Assembly: GCA_965261945.1 (NCBI GenBank)
Contig: CBDHEF010000002.1
Coordinates: forward strand, 372,001 to 436,000
Source: VXOI01 sp965261945
GTDB taxonomy: Bacteria > Chloroflexota > Dehalococcoidia > Lucifugimonadales > UBA3495
Direction of reading: 5' to 3'
DNA: 64,000 nt
The position numbers and the translations under genes are program-made. Shown piece by piece: positions 1 through 8,933 of this stretch; position 1 is the stretch's first letter; each line of letters begins with the position of its first letter. The notes beneath the pieces are model-generated. The model did not search any database and was not told where the DNA came from. It saw only the letters and a list, made by a program, of their open reading frames with translations.

Positions 1-648
1 CCGCTGCCCGCCGGAGACGACGGCCAGGCTCATCGAACCGGGGGTGTGGCCCGGCGTGGGGATGGCGGTAATCTCGCCGGTCAGCGCCCGCTCGCCGTCC
101 AGCAGGTCCAGAACGCCAAGGTCCTGCAACGGCCCCAGGGCCAGGTCCCAGTGGGGCGGGAACAGCTCCATCACCTCCGGCTGCCGGAACACCTCCCAGT
201 CGGCGCGATGGGCGACGTATCGGGCGTTGGGGAACGTGGCCCGGGGATCGCTTCCCGGTTCGTGGATCACGTTCCAGCCCACATGATCGAAGTGCAGATG
301 GCTGAAGAAGACGGTGTTGATGTCGCCCGGGCTGATCCCGGCGCTGCGCAGCTCCTCCAGCAGCCGCCCGTCAACGCCGCCGGCCATGGCGTCCACCGAG
401 TGGGGGTTGCTGACCGCGCCGCCGATGCCGGTGTCCACCAGGATGGTCCGGCCCTCGGAGCGGATGAGGTAGCACTCAAAATGGGCCAGCAGGTTGTCGC
501 CGCTGAAGCCGCTGGGATACTGTTCCTGGTAGGGCGCCCACGCCTCGGCGGGGACTTCCGGGAACACTTCGCTGAGGGGAAGCGTGGCCTCGTTGTCGTT
601 CAGAGATAGGATTTCCACATTGCCTATGGTGAGTCGCGCTTCGGGCAT
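1..648 (-). CDS. MBL-fold metallo-hydrolase (3' end outside window)
   Basis: Metallo-beta-lactamase-fold hydrolase, read from an ATG at 648 to the window edge without a stop, so the C-terminus is missing. The residues SHLHFDHVGWN (about residues 118-128) are the metal-binding HxHxDH motif, preceded by the usual IRSEGRTILVDTGIGG strand-turn that carries the first aspartate. TPGHTPGSMSL near the edge is the second metal-ligand histidine motif. The family includes lactonases, glyoxalase-like and esterase-like enzymes; substrate cannot be told from sequence. It lies downstream of a small Tat-signal protein on the same strand. Family call is firm, function is open. Confidence 0.85.
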   Translation of the reverse strand, partial: MPEARLTIGNVEILSLNDNEATLPLSEVFPEVPAEAWAPYQEQYPSGFSGDNLLAHFECYLIRSEGRTILVDTGIGGAVSNPHSVDAMAGGVDGRLLEELRSAGISPGDINTVFFSHLHFDHVGWNVIHEPGSDPRATFPNARYVAHRADWEVFRQPEVMELFPPHWDLALGPLQDLGVLDLLDGERALTGEITAIPTPGHTPGSMSLAVVSGGQR

Positions 649-731
649 GAGTCATCCTCCGGCTTAATTTTGGAACAACAATGGCCCGCCGGCAGGCAGG
701 CCATTGCAGGGGATCAAGTCCAGGCGCAGGG

Positions 732-980
732 TTAGCCGCGATTGATGCGCCGGGGGTCCTGCCGGGGGTCAACGGCGGGGTGGAAGATGGAATCCTCACC
801 GGGGAAATCCTGGCTCCGGGCGGTCTCTCCATTGTTCGAGCTGTTGCCCCGGAACGCCGACAGGGGGCCGGCCACCAAGGCCAGCGCCGCTGCGCCGATG
901 CCTAGTTTGGCCAGGAAGCTGCGGCGGGACTCGCCGGACTTCGGATTGTTCTGTTCTGCTGAGTTAAGCTCGGAGGCCAC
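732..980 (-). CDS. Small protein with twin-arginine signal
   Basis: An 82-residue protein of unknown function. Residues about 18-40 read SRRSFLAKLGIGAAALALVAG, a good twin-arginine (Tat) signal: the RR-x-F-L-x-K box followed by a short hydrophobic segment. The remaining 40 residues are polar and rich in Asp, Pro and Arg with no domain I recognise. I chose the GTG at 980 because AGGAG lies six bases upstream; a TTG at 1016 in the same frame has no such site. It sits between the FAD oxidoreductase and the MBL hydrolase on the same strand, so co-expression is possible. It may be an exported or membrane-anchored accessory protein. Confidence 0.6.
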   Translation of the reverse strand: MASELNSAEQNNPKSGESRRSFLAKLGIGAAALALVAGPLSAFRGNSSNNGETARSQDFPGEDSIFHPAVDPRQDPRRINRG

Positions 981-1134
981 GTTATGCTCCTGCCCGATGC
1001 CGGGCGCTCGATTCAAGCTACCGTAGATTGTACCCGACGGGCAAATAATTGCAACATTTCGGGCATGGTTGCTACAGGGTCGTTCAATGGTTTCCTCTCC
1101 CTCCGGGGGAACAACTACAAGACCCTGCCGCCCG

Positions 1135-2484
1135 CTAGCCCGCGTCGTCCATCACCATCTGCGCGACCTGGCGGCCCATGCGAATGGAGTAGTTGGTGCC
1201 TCGGTCTTCGGGAAATATCTGGGTGGTGTTGGCCAGGTAAAGGCCGCCGACGGGTGTGCGGTGGGGCGGGATGCGCTGGCTGTAGTTGCGGCCAATGATG
1301 GGCTGGGCGCCGTCGACGCGGTGGTGGTGATAGCCCTGTACCCATGAGCGGTCGAAGTCGGGGTTGAGTTTGCGCAGGTGGGGGACGAAGAGGTCCAGCA
1401 GCGCCTCCGGCTCCATCTGGTAGAGGTCGCTGTTGCGGTCGGGGTAGTTGCTGATGTAGACGATGTGTTTGCCGCCATAGAGGGACTTGTCGATCATGTT
1501 GGTGTGCTCGATGATGCCTACGAAGGGCATATCCCCATCCGTTTCAGGGTCGGGGGCGATGTTGATCCAATACTTGGCGGTCAGTGGGCGGTCAAGCTCC
1601 AGAATCAGCAGCACGGCGGAGAGGTAGTTTACGCTGGTCAGCATCTCCTGGTAGTCGCCAGGCATGGGCGGGACAAGGCGGGTGAAGACGTAGGACGGCG
1701 TGGTGGCAATTACGGCGTCGTAATCTCGCCGCTCCGGGGCGGAGTCCCGGCCAAGTTGCCCTCCAAGTTGCCCTTCGAGGCCGGTGGTCCGGTTGTCGTC
1801 TATCAGAACCTTGCTGACGAAGGCGGAGGTGTGGACGTCGCCGCCCTGCTCTACTATGCGCCCGGCCAGGGTGTCTATGACCTCGCCGAAGCTGCCCATG
1901 GGGTAGCCGAGGCGCTCCTTCTGCAACGTCTTGCCGCGGGAGGCGACGCGGAGGCGCACCTTGCCCCAGAGCCAGGTCATGCTGACCTGGTCGTAATGGT
2001 CGCCGAACTTGCCCCGCAGCAGCGGCTCGAACAGCACTTCGTAGGCCTTGCGTCCCATGTGCTGCGAGAGCCAGTCGCGGGCGGTGACGTCCTCGAACTT
2101 GGCGTAGTCGGCGGTGCGCTGGAGGCGGAGCGTCCACAGGCCCACGCGGAAGCGATCCCACAGCGAGAGGGGCTTGAAACGCAGCAGGTCCATGGGCGTG
2201 GAGAAGTCCCAGATTCGGCCGTCGTGATACAGGCCGACTTTCGACTCCAGCCAGGCCAGTTTGTCGCCGAGGCCCAGCTCATGAATCAGCTCGGTGATGG
2301 CGGTGTCGCTGACGAAAAGGTGGTGGTAGCCGCGCTCCAACTGCCCGCCGCCCACAGGGAAGGTGGACGCCTGCCCGCCGAGGAATGGGGCGACCTCGAA
2401 CACCTCGGCGTAGTGGCCCTGCGCGGTCAGGTCGTAGGCGGCGGCCAGTCCGGCCACGCCGCCGCCGATGATGCCGACCCTCAT
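1135..2484 (-). CDS. FAD/NAD(P)-dependent oxidoreductase (amine-oxidase-like)
   Basis: About 449 residues. The N-terminus MRVGIIGGGVAGLAAAYDL is a dinucleotide-binding Rossmann motif (GxGxxG), followed by an acidic strand end (EVFE) and LGGQAST, typical of the COG1232 protoporphyrinogen-oxidase/UDP-galactopyranose-mutase-like flavoproteins. The C-terminal segment YLANTTQIFPEDRGTNYSIR fits the second FAD-contact region. The ATG at 2484 overlaps the stop of the upstream flippase-like gene by four bases (ATGA), so the two are translationally coupled. It is the last gene of the glycosylation run that starts at ftsY. Members of this family occur in polyprenol-linked sugar clusters, which suggests but does not prove a role in glycolipid or sugar modification. 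Confidence 0.8.
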   Translation of the reverse strand: MRVGIIGGGVAGLAAAYDLTAQGHYAEVFEVAPFLGGQASTFPVGGGQLERGYHHLFVSDTAITELIHELGLGDKLAWLESKVGLYHDGRIWDFSTPMDLLRFKPLSLWDRFRVGLWTLRLQRTADYAKFEDVTARDWLSQHMGRKAYEVLFEPLLRGKFGDHYDQVSMTWLWGKVRLRVASRGKTLQKERLGYPMGSFGEVIDTLAGRIVEQGGDVHTSAFVSKVLIDDNRTTGLEGQLGGQLGRDSAPERRDYDAVIATTPSYVFTRLVPPMPGDYQEMLTSVNYLSAVLLILELDRPLTAKYWINIAPDPETDGDMPFVGIIEHTNMIDKSLYGGKHIVYISNYPDRNSDLYQMEPEALLDLFVPHLRKLNPDFDRSWVQGYHHHRVDGAQPIIGRNYSQRIPPHRTPVGGLYLANTTQIFPEDRGTNYSIRMGRQVAQMVMDDAG

Positions 2485-3611
2485 GAGCAGCCTCCCGCCG
2501 GGGTAGTGTTCGCGGCGGGCTTGGCAGGCGCAGGCTCCATCCGCTCCTCGGGATTCCGGGTAAGCTGCCGCAGGTTGAGGTTCTGCTTCCAGAGGATGGC
2601 CAGGCCCACTACGTTGACCGGTAGCCATAGGGCGACGAGGTGCACGACCAGGGCGTAGTCCACGGCCACGCCCACGGCCACCCCGAGGGCCGCCAGCGTC
2701 TGCTGCGCCACAACCTCGAAGGGGCCGATGCCGCCAATGGCGCTGGGTATCCCGGTGGCCAGGTTGGACGTTGCCGTGAGCAGGGCGATGGCCAGCACGT
2801 ACACGCCCACCGAGCTGAAGTGGGAGCCAAGGTCGAAGGTGTAGGACGCCAGGAAGTAGACCACGAACTCGCAGAACCAGATGGGCGCCGACAGGGCCAC
2901 CAGCGCCAGGTGCTTGCGCGGCGAGCTGAGGATGCCCAGCGCGGAGACAAAGGAGGTAAAGAAGCGCAGGGCCATCCCGCCCAGCCTGCCCGGGAGCAGG
3001 GCCAGCAGTCTTTCTACCAGCTCAGCGAATCCTCGCCAGACGGCCAGCAGCGTGAATACGACGAGGAACCCGCCGAATACCAGCGCTACGGCTATGGCCA
3101 GTATTATGGCAGTGGTCTGGGAGATTCCCGCTGTCCAGTCGAATTCGCCCAGCAGCAGCAGCCACGGGGCGGCCACGGCGACCAGGGCGATGAGTGTCAG
3201 TCCGTCGAACACCCGCTCCACTGCCACGCTGCCCAGGGCGGAGCTGACGCTCAACGGCTGTGATCCGGGCGGCGCCTGATCCTGCCTGGCAAGATAATAC
3301 GCCCGCACCAGTTCGCCCAAGCGCATAGGCAGCAGATTGTTGGCTGCATAGCCGATGACCACCACCGGATAGAGACGCTTTACCGGAAAACGACGCAGGG
3401 GATTCAGCAGGAATTGCCAGCGCAGGGCGCGGAAGTACACGCCCACAAAGTAGACCGCCACCGCAGGGATCAGGTAGAGGTAGTTGGCCTTGGCCAACTC
3501 GTCTATCAGCCCCGACGGGTCGCCAATGCGGTATACCTGGTAGGCGAGGAATAGCAGCATCACAACGCTGACCGCGATTCCCAGCCACAAATGCCATCTA
3601 GCGGCGACCAA
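2481..3611 (-). CDS. Flippase-like membrane protein (UPF0104/LPG-synthase TM family)
   Basis: A 376-residue integral membrane protein with about eight hydrophobic segments. It carries family landmarks of the lysylphosphatidylglycerol-synthase transmembrane (UPF0104) group: YFRALRWQFLL early on, then NNLLPMRLGELVRAYYL, VERVFDGLTL, and IGGIGPFEVVAQQTL near the C-terminus. The family includes lipid II/polyprenyl-lipid-associated membrane proteins and is often called flippase-like. The start is a TTG at 3611, supported by GGGGGA about nine bases upstream. It follows the Agl23-like gene after 111 bases and overlaps the FAD oxidoreductase by four, placing it in the envelope glycosylation unit. The substrate is unknown. 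Confidence 0.8.
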   Translation of the reverse strand: MVAARWHLWLGIAVSVVMLLFLAYQVYRIGDPSGLIDELAKANYLYLIPAVAVYFVGVYFRALRWQFLLNPLRRFPVKRLYPVVVIGYAANNLLPMRLGELVRAYYLARQDQAPPGSQPLSVSSALGSVAVERVFDGLTLIALVAVAAPWLLLLGEFDWTAGISQTTAIILAIAVALVFGGFLVVFTLLAVWRGFAELVERLLALLPGRLGGMALRFFTSFVSALGILSSPRKHLALVALSAPIWFCEFVVYFLASYTFDLGSHFSSVGVYVLAIALLTATSNLATGIPSAIGGIGPFEVVAQQTLAALGVAVGVAVDYALVVHLVALWLPVNVVGLAILWKQNLNLRQLTRNPEERMEPAPAKPAANTTPAGGCS

Positions 3612-3722
3612 TTATGCTGTCCCCCATTCGCATTTGACGACCTTCTGCGTACTCTGCCGGAATTCGTTGTCGGACATTCCGGATTCGTAGGCCCTCAAGT
3701 ATAGACTTCCCCGGATGCTGCC

Positions 3723-6494
3723 TCAAGGCAGGTAGGCGTAGTATTCGGAATGGTACCAGTCATTATCCAGCTTGCGGAGAATCAGGTAGTCCAGAACGTT
3801 GGCCCACGATTCCCGGCTGGACACGGTATCACGGAAGAAGCCGAAGTCCTGGACCAACTGGGTGTGCATCGCCTCTTCCTGCCGGTTCTCGTCGGGCCGG
3901 CGGTAGGTCTCGGGGAACCAGAGCAGTTCCTTGAACGGCCCCTGCCTGCGGTAACGTTCCCGCACGTCCCCGTCCTCGCCGATATGGTTGTCCTTGACCA
4001 CCAGCCCCGCGAGATTCCCGAAGTCATAGGTGCCGTCGTCCTTCAGGCTCCCTTCCAGAACGATGCAGCCGGAGCTTTCCTCGTTGGTCGCCTCGAAGCA
4101 CTGAAAGTTCAGCCGTCCCTCTCCCACGTCGTTGCGCACGTACCACTGGAGGGGATACCAGACGTCGTAGTCCACCTTGACCGGTTTGTAACCCTCGGAC
4201 ACAGCGGGGTATACCTCGCGTTTCAGCGTTTCGTAGGTCTCTCTTACGTCAGCCGACCCCTGGGCGTACACCATCACCTCGACGCTGGAGTCGTCGTAGG
4301 TGTAGGCGGCCCGGAACGCTCCCCAGGTTCCGAACACCAGCAGCAGGAGGGCCAGCCCCAACGCTGCCGCCGGAGCCGCCCGTTGCGCCCCCGATAGCCG
4401 GAAGACGAAGGCGGCCACGAAGGCGGCGGCAATGGTTGATGCCAGCAGCAGCCAGTGTTCCAGGGTGAAGGGCAGCGCTGGATCAATGTACTGGCGAAAC
4501 AGAAAGACAGCAGCCACGGCGATAAGTGGCGCCAGCCCCAGCAGGGCCGCTGCCATAAGGCCGCCGCCGCGTTCCACGATGGCCCGCCAGTCCACCCGGC
4601 CTGAGACCTCCCCCAGGTACTTGGCGGCCAGGAGGATGAGGGGCGTAGTGATGTTCACCAGCAGCCAGGGCATCTTCTCGGACGCGACAGTATAGGCGGC
4701 CAGGGAAAGAACGGCCCAGAGCGCCAAGGCAAGCCCCGTAACGTCCTGACGCCGGAAGTAGTACACCAACCCGGCGATTCCGAAGACCAGCGGCAGCAAC
4801 TCGTAAACCGACAGCCCGACGAAGTAGTAGTACCAGGGCTGATTGCCCCGGGCCACGTCCTGCTGGGCAATCCAGTACCCCATGCCCTGCCAGAAGCCAG
4901 TGAATACCCCGGACAGGTTGGTGAACATGGTGGTGTACAGGGCCGTCCAGATTAGGTAGAAGATGCCGCCGCATATAAGCCACGCGCGGCCCAGCCACCA
5001 GATGCCGACCGCCGCCGAAATCACCAGGGCGCCCGTGAGGGTCAGAACGGCAACTACATAGTTGGCCGGGACTCCTTCGCCTACCGCCCCGATGCTCATG
5101 CTTCCCGGCAGCACCCCGTTTATGAGGCCCTGAACGTCCAGCGCCGGCGTGAAGAGCACCGAATATAGAACAGCGACTGCCGCCGGAGCCAGGGCCATAA
5201 GCGAGGCCCGTCCCAGCGAAAGGCGGCTCCAGAAGAGGCACCCCGCAGTGACCACCAGCGCCGCCAGGAAAATCGTCCAGTCCGCTGCTCGCAATACGCC
5301 GCTGTCCGGGTCCGCGGCGGAGTAGGGGCGAAAGAGCAGCCAGGCAAAGGCGAAGGCGCTCATCACCGGCGCGCCAATCTGCCCGGCCACCCGCTCCGGA
5401 TTGAGCGGCCCGCGGCTTAACAACCAGAGCAGGAACGAGAAACCCGCGACGACCACAAGGCCGTGGACTATCCAGGGGACATTGGCCACCGGAAGCAGCA
5501 GCGCGCCGCCCTGCCAGGCAGGGGCGCCGGTCAATCCGGCAGCGCCGCCGGCGTTGGCAACATTGTTTCCGGTCAGGGGGTCGGGGTTGGCCAGCGTCAG
5601 GCCCATCAACCCCTGAAACAGGGCAATGGCGGCGGACCATTGCGGCAGGGTCAGCGTTGTCAGCAACAGCAGCAGGGCCACCGGCGTTCCTTCCCGCGTC
5701 AGCGCGGCCCGCCCGCTGAGCCACGCTCGAAGCTCCGGCAGGGCGGCCAGAAAGACGATGAACCCAAAGATCGCCACCAGCAGGTAGGCTGTCTCCTTGG
5801 TGGCGAACATCAGGGCCAGTAACGCCGAGGCGACGTACAGGTTGAGCCGCCGCCCGCTGTGCAGGTATCGCCACAGCAGAATGAGGAGGGCCACGGCCCA
5901 GAACATCATTATGATGTCGTTGCGCCCGAACCGGCTGAAGTACAGAAGCGACGGCGAGAGCGTCAGCATCACGGCGGCGATGAGTGCGCCATGCCGTCCG
6001 ATGTGGTCGCGCAGGAAGTAGGGCAGTCCCACCAGCGCCGTACCGAACAGGACGTAACCCAGACGGGATGTGAAGTCGGTGTCGCCGAAGATGGTGAAGA
6101 TGACCGCGGTCATCTCTATCTGGAACGGCCCGTGCATCCAGGCGGAGTGAATGTAGTCGGTGCCGAAGATCCAGGGCCATCCCAGTAGCCCACCGGCGCT
6201 GTTGGCCAGCTTCCAGCCGTAGTGCAGGTGGATGGCCTCATCATAGTGCATCGGCCGCCCGCCGAGCTCGAACAACCGCAGGCCGAGGGCCGCCACCATA
6301 ACAGCCAGGAACGCCATCTCCAGCCAGCCCCAGCGCCGGGGGCTTTCCCCAATGCTTTCTTCTATGGCGGAACCAATTGTTCCCTCCCCCGGAGGGAGAG
6401 GGTCAGGGTGAGGGCCCACGCCGACAGAACTGCACTCTACCGTGGCAGTCACTTCGTCCATATTTTCAGAAAATTCCGGTTCTGCTGTATTCAT
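3723..6494 (-). CDS. Agl23-like membrane glycosyltransferase-family protein (TIGR03663)
   Basis: A 923-residue polytopic membrane protein of the TIGR03663 group, called flippase-activity-associated Agl23 in archaea and distantly related to PMT/ArnT glycosyltransferases. Residues about 76-94 (GGRPMHYDEAIHLHYGWKL) hold the acidic first extracytoplasmic loop typical of such enzymes; many hydrophobic segments follow, then a soluble C-terminal domain of about 180 residues. The expected substrate is a polyprenyl-phosphate sugar, by family. Its start overlaps the stop of the DUF2298 gene by four bases. Odd feature: residues about 25-40 (VGPHPDPLPPGEG) are encoded by a copy of the dispersed palindromic repeat inserted in frame, just ahead of the first membrane segment. 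Confidence 0.85.
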   Translation of the reverse strand: MNTAEPEFSENMDEVTATVECSSVGVGPHPDPLPPGEGTIGSAIEESIGESPRRWGWLEMAFLAVMVAALGLRLFELGGRPMHYDEAIHLHYGWKLANSAGGLLGWPWIFGTDYIHSAWMHGPFQIEMTAVIFTIFGDTDFTSRLGYVLFGTALVGLPYFLRDHIGRHGALIAAVMLTLSPSLLYFSRFGRNDIIMMFWAVALLILLWRYLHSGRRLNLYVASALLALMFATKETAYLLVAIFGFIVFLAALPELRAWLSGRAALTREGTPVALLLLLTTLTLPQWSAAIALFQGLMGLTLANPDPLTGNNVANAGGAAGLTGAPAWQGGALLLPVANVPWIVHGLVVVAGFSFLLWLLSRGPLNPERVAGQIGAPVMSAFAFAWLLFRPYSAADPDSGVLRAADWTIFLAALVVTAGCLFWSRLSLGRASLMALAPAAVAVLYSVLFTPALDVQGLINGVLPGSMSIGAVGEGVPANYVVAVLTLTGALVISAAVGIWWLGRAWLICGGIFYLIWTALYTTMFTNLSGVFTGFWQGMGYWIAQQDVARGNQPWYYYFVGLSVYELLPLVFGIAGLVYYFRRQDVTGLALALWAVLSLAAYTVASEKMPWLLVNITTPLILLAAKYLGEVSGRVDWRAIVERGGGLMAAALLGLAPLIAVAAVFLFRQYIDPALPFTLEHWLLLASTIAAAFVAAFVFRLSGAQRAAPAAALGLALLLLVFGTWGAFRAAYTYDDSSVEVMVYAQGSADVRETYETLKREVYPAVSEGYKPVKVDYDVWYPLQWYVRNDVGEGRLNFQCFEATNEESSGCIVLEGSLKDDGTYDFGNLAGLVVKDNHIGEDGDVRERYRRQGPFKELLWFPETYRRPDENRQEEAMHTQLVQDFGFFRDTVSSRESWANVLDYLILRKLDNDWYHSEYYAYLP
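6378..6418 (-). repeat. Dispersed palindromic repeat, copy inside a coding region
   Basis: A copy of the short GC-rich repeat with core TTCCCTCCCCCGGAGGGAGA followed by GGGTCAGGGTGAGGG. It lies inside the N-terminal coding sequence of the Agl23-like protein and keeps the frame open. Related copies occur near 19082, 21265, 25728, 29003, 29752, 23908, 52678 and 57467. Confidence 0.8.
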
Positions 6495-8890
6495 GGGCTT
6501 GGGTCATCCCTAACTTCGTATACTAATACGCCGTCACGCTGGAAAACGGTTTTCAGGAAGCTGTCGTATTCCGGCAGGGCGGAAACGCCGTAGGCCGCGC
6601 GCTCCCGGCTCCCCAGGTAAACGTAACGCACACCGTAGTCGTTCAGCAACCGCAACGCCCGGTCGGGGTCTCCGCCGGAGTATATGGCGGCTACGTCCTC
6701 CTCCCGTCCCGCGAAGAGTTCGGAGGATCCTCTCCACTGGAGCTCGTGGCCCTTCCAGCCGAGCAGAGTGGGCAGTCCCGTGCTGGCGGATATGTTGCCG
6801 TAGCGGGAGTAGTCGTCGCCCACGGCTTCGACGATTCGTCCGGGCGGCGCTTCGTCCCGGAGCCATGCGATGGCTTCGTACTCGCCCTGTTCTTGGACCT
6901 TCAGATAAGCCAGGCCGTCCACCGTGTGGCCCTCGGGCGGGGCGCCGTAGGCTCCGCCGCGGTCCAGCGCCGCCCCAACCGTGTAGTAAAACGACGCTGC
7001 CACCAGAACAGCCAGCCCTGCTGCGCCCCCGTAGCGTCCGGCCCGGGCGGCCCGGGCCAGGAAGGGATGCCACCGCCAAAAGTCCGGGAGGCGCGGGCGA
7101 TTCGCCCACAGGGAGTACACAGCGAATGAGGCCGCGACGCCAAGGAGGAGCCATGCCTGATAGTAGACCTTGAACACCGTGTTCATCCGCCGCCAGGCTC
7201 CGCCGAAGGAGTCCACGATGTGAAACAACTCGGCAATCATGATGAGGAAGAATCCCAGTGCGACCAGCATCAACACAAAGGATGAAGCCGGTTCCCTTCC
7301 CCGTCGCGCCAGCATCGCAGCGCAGAAGGCGGCGGCGCCCACGACGATGGCGCCCGGCGCCGCCAGGGTCAGCCGGCGGCCCAGGTCGGCAAAGGCCGCT
7401 CCCGCGCCGTCGGTTACCAGGGCGAACAAAAAGGCCGTCGCCATCCAGATGCCCAATGGGATCACCGCCAAAAAAAGGGACACCACGGCCACCGGAACAT
7501 CGCCGGGTTCCGGCCGCCGCGTCCGAAGAAGCTGCTGTGCCAGGAGCGCCAGGGACGGCAGGATGAACAGCCCCAGCACGATGAACAGCAGGAAGGGACG
7601 GGTAGCCACTTCCCGCAACGGCAGCACCCCCGATGTCTGACCGCTGAAGGTGAAATATATGGGTACAAACAGGGCTACGGCCAGAAGGAACACCGGCAGG
7701 AAGACCGTTGCCGCCGCGATTACCGCCTGAAGCAGGGAACCGGGATAGTCGCGGCAGCCCTTCAGCATCAACGCCGCCCCCAATATCGCCAGGAACGTCG
7801 GGAAATCCCAGAAATTGATGAAAGCCAGCGCCCCGCCCGACAGGGCCACCGCCACCGCCTGCGCCGGATGATAACGCAGCCAGGCCAGTTCCAGGCGCGC
7901 CCCGCAAGAGTAGAGGTTCAGAATCGCTCCGACTGCCAGCAGCAGGAAGGGAATGGAAAGAACATGGGCGTGCAGGTCGCCCAGTAGAAAGCTGAAGGCC
8001 GGAAACTCAGTAATGGTATAGTCAAGGGCCGCTCCATCGGATGCAGCGCCGATGACTCGCGTGCTGCGGAACCACCACCAGAACTCGCCGGGAAATGCGC
8101 CACCCGCAGCAGCCCCGGCGTTCAGGCCTTCGATGGACACCCAGTCCCAGAATCCGGCGCCGGCCCATCCCCGGAGGCGGACGAATTCCAGCGCCCCCAT
8201 CAGATTGCCGGTCAGCAGTATAAGCGCCGGGGCCGCCGCGCCAACTCCCTTCGCCCATCGGAAGCTGCCCCCGGCCAGGCGGACCAGGTTGTACAGCAGT
8301 CCGAAGCACGCCGCTCCCGCCAGCGCAGGGAGCGTGGCTATGCTCAGGTTGTAGCCGACGGAAGTCGCTACTCCGCTCATCTTGGACAGCGTCGCCATGA
8401 TGATGTGGCCGAAGTAGTAGTAGCTGATGGAGTGGCCCGACAGCCATGGATCTTCCGGTGGGAAAAACCGGGACTGAGAAACGGCGTTGAGCAGCATGAA
8501 GTCCATCGGCTTTTCCGTGTGGGTGATGCCTGGTGAGCCGGAGACCACCACCGCCCACACCAGGAACATCCCGACGAAGACCAACTCTGCGATTATCAGA
8601 GCGGTCCAGTTGCGCCGCAGGAAGTCCCGCATTTCTTCCCATCGGCGCCCGGCAAGCCATGCCGAGCCCACTGCGAGGCATAGGAAAACGGCCCAGATGG
8701 TCAGTTGAGTGTTGGGCAGCAGGTGTGTAAGCCCGAACAACCAGACCGCATAGGAGATAAACAGTAAGGCGGCGGGCTTGGCCAGAGACAGGCCGCGATC
8801 GGGCAGGAAGCGGAAGAGGCAGTAGGCCCACGGAAGAGCCGCCATCCCCAGCGCCTCGACGGTAAGAAACCATACAACGGCGTCGGCCAT
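6491..8890 (-). CDS. DUF2298 membrane protein (Chlor_Arch_YYY family)
   Basis: A 799-residue polytopic membrane protein. The block EKPMDFMLLNAVSQSRFFPPEDPWLSGHSISYYYFGH (about residues 134-170) contains the conserved tyrosine run that gave the Chlor_Arch_YYY/DUF2298 family its name; SFLLGDLHAHVLSIPFLLL and NTVFKVYYQAW are further family blocks. The C-terminal 150 residues form a soluble domain with EWLRDEAP-like and WKGHELQWRG motifs also seen in the fused protein at 42594. The family is known from Chloroflexota and archaea, without a proven reaction. ATG at 8890 has GGGGTGA upstream. It overlaps the Agl23-like gene by four bases and follows ftsY by 43 bases. Confidence 0.85.
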   Translation of the reverse strand: MADAVVWFLTVEALGMAALPWAYCLFRFLPDRGLSLAKPAALLFISYAVWLFGLTHLLPNTQLTIWAVFLCLAVGSAWLAGRRWEEMRDFLRRNWTALIIAELVFVGMFLVWAVVVSGSPGITHTEKPMDFMLLNAVSQSRFFPPEDPWLSGHSISYYYFGHIIMATLSKMSGVATSVGYNLSIATLPALAGAACFGLLYNLVRLAGGSFRWAKGVGAAAPALILLTGNLMGALEFVRLRGWAGAGFWDWVSIEGLNAGAAAGGAFPGEFWWWFRSTRVIGAASDGAALDYTITEFPAFSFLLGDLHAHVLSIPFLLLAVGAILNLYSCGARLELAWLRYHPAQAVAVALSGGALAFINFWDFPTFLAILGAALMLKGCRDYPGSLLQAVIAAATVFLPVFLLAVALFVPIYFTFSGQTSGVLPLREVATRPFLLFIVLGLFILPSLALLAQQLLRTRRPEPGDVPVAVVSLFLAVIPLGIWMATAFLFALVTDGAGAAFADLGRRLTLAAPGAIVVGAAAFCAAMLARRGREPASSFVLMLVALGFFLIMIAELFHIVDSFGGAWRRMNTVFKVYYQAWLLLGVAASFAVYSLWANRPRLPDFWRWHPFLARAARAGRYGGAAGLAVLVAASFYYTVGAALDRGGAYGAPPEGHTVDGLAYLKVQEQGEYEAIAWLRDEAPPGRIVEAVGDDYSRYGNISASTGLPTLLGWKGHELQWRGSSELFAGREEDVAAIYSGGDPDRALRLLNDYGVRYVYLGSRERAAYGVSALPEYDSFLKTVFQRDGVLVYEVRDDPSP

Positions 8891-8933
8891 GGCTCACCCC
8901 GCTGGGCAGCGCAGCGGCGTCAGGGGAGACCGG

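Noticed and set aside
1378..2658. Long plus-strand open frame of more than 400 codons
   Set aside because: It lies antisense to the FAD oxidoreductase and has no recognisable motif; GC-rich coding sequence commonly leaves open antisense frames.
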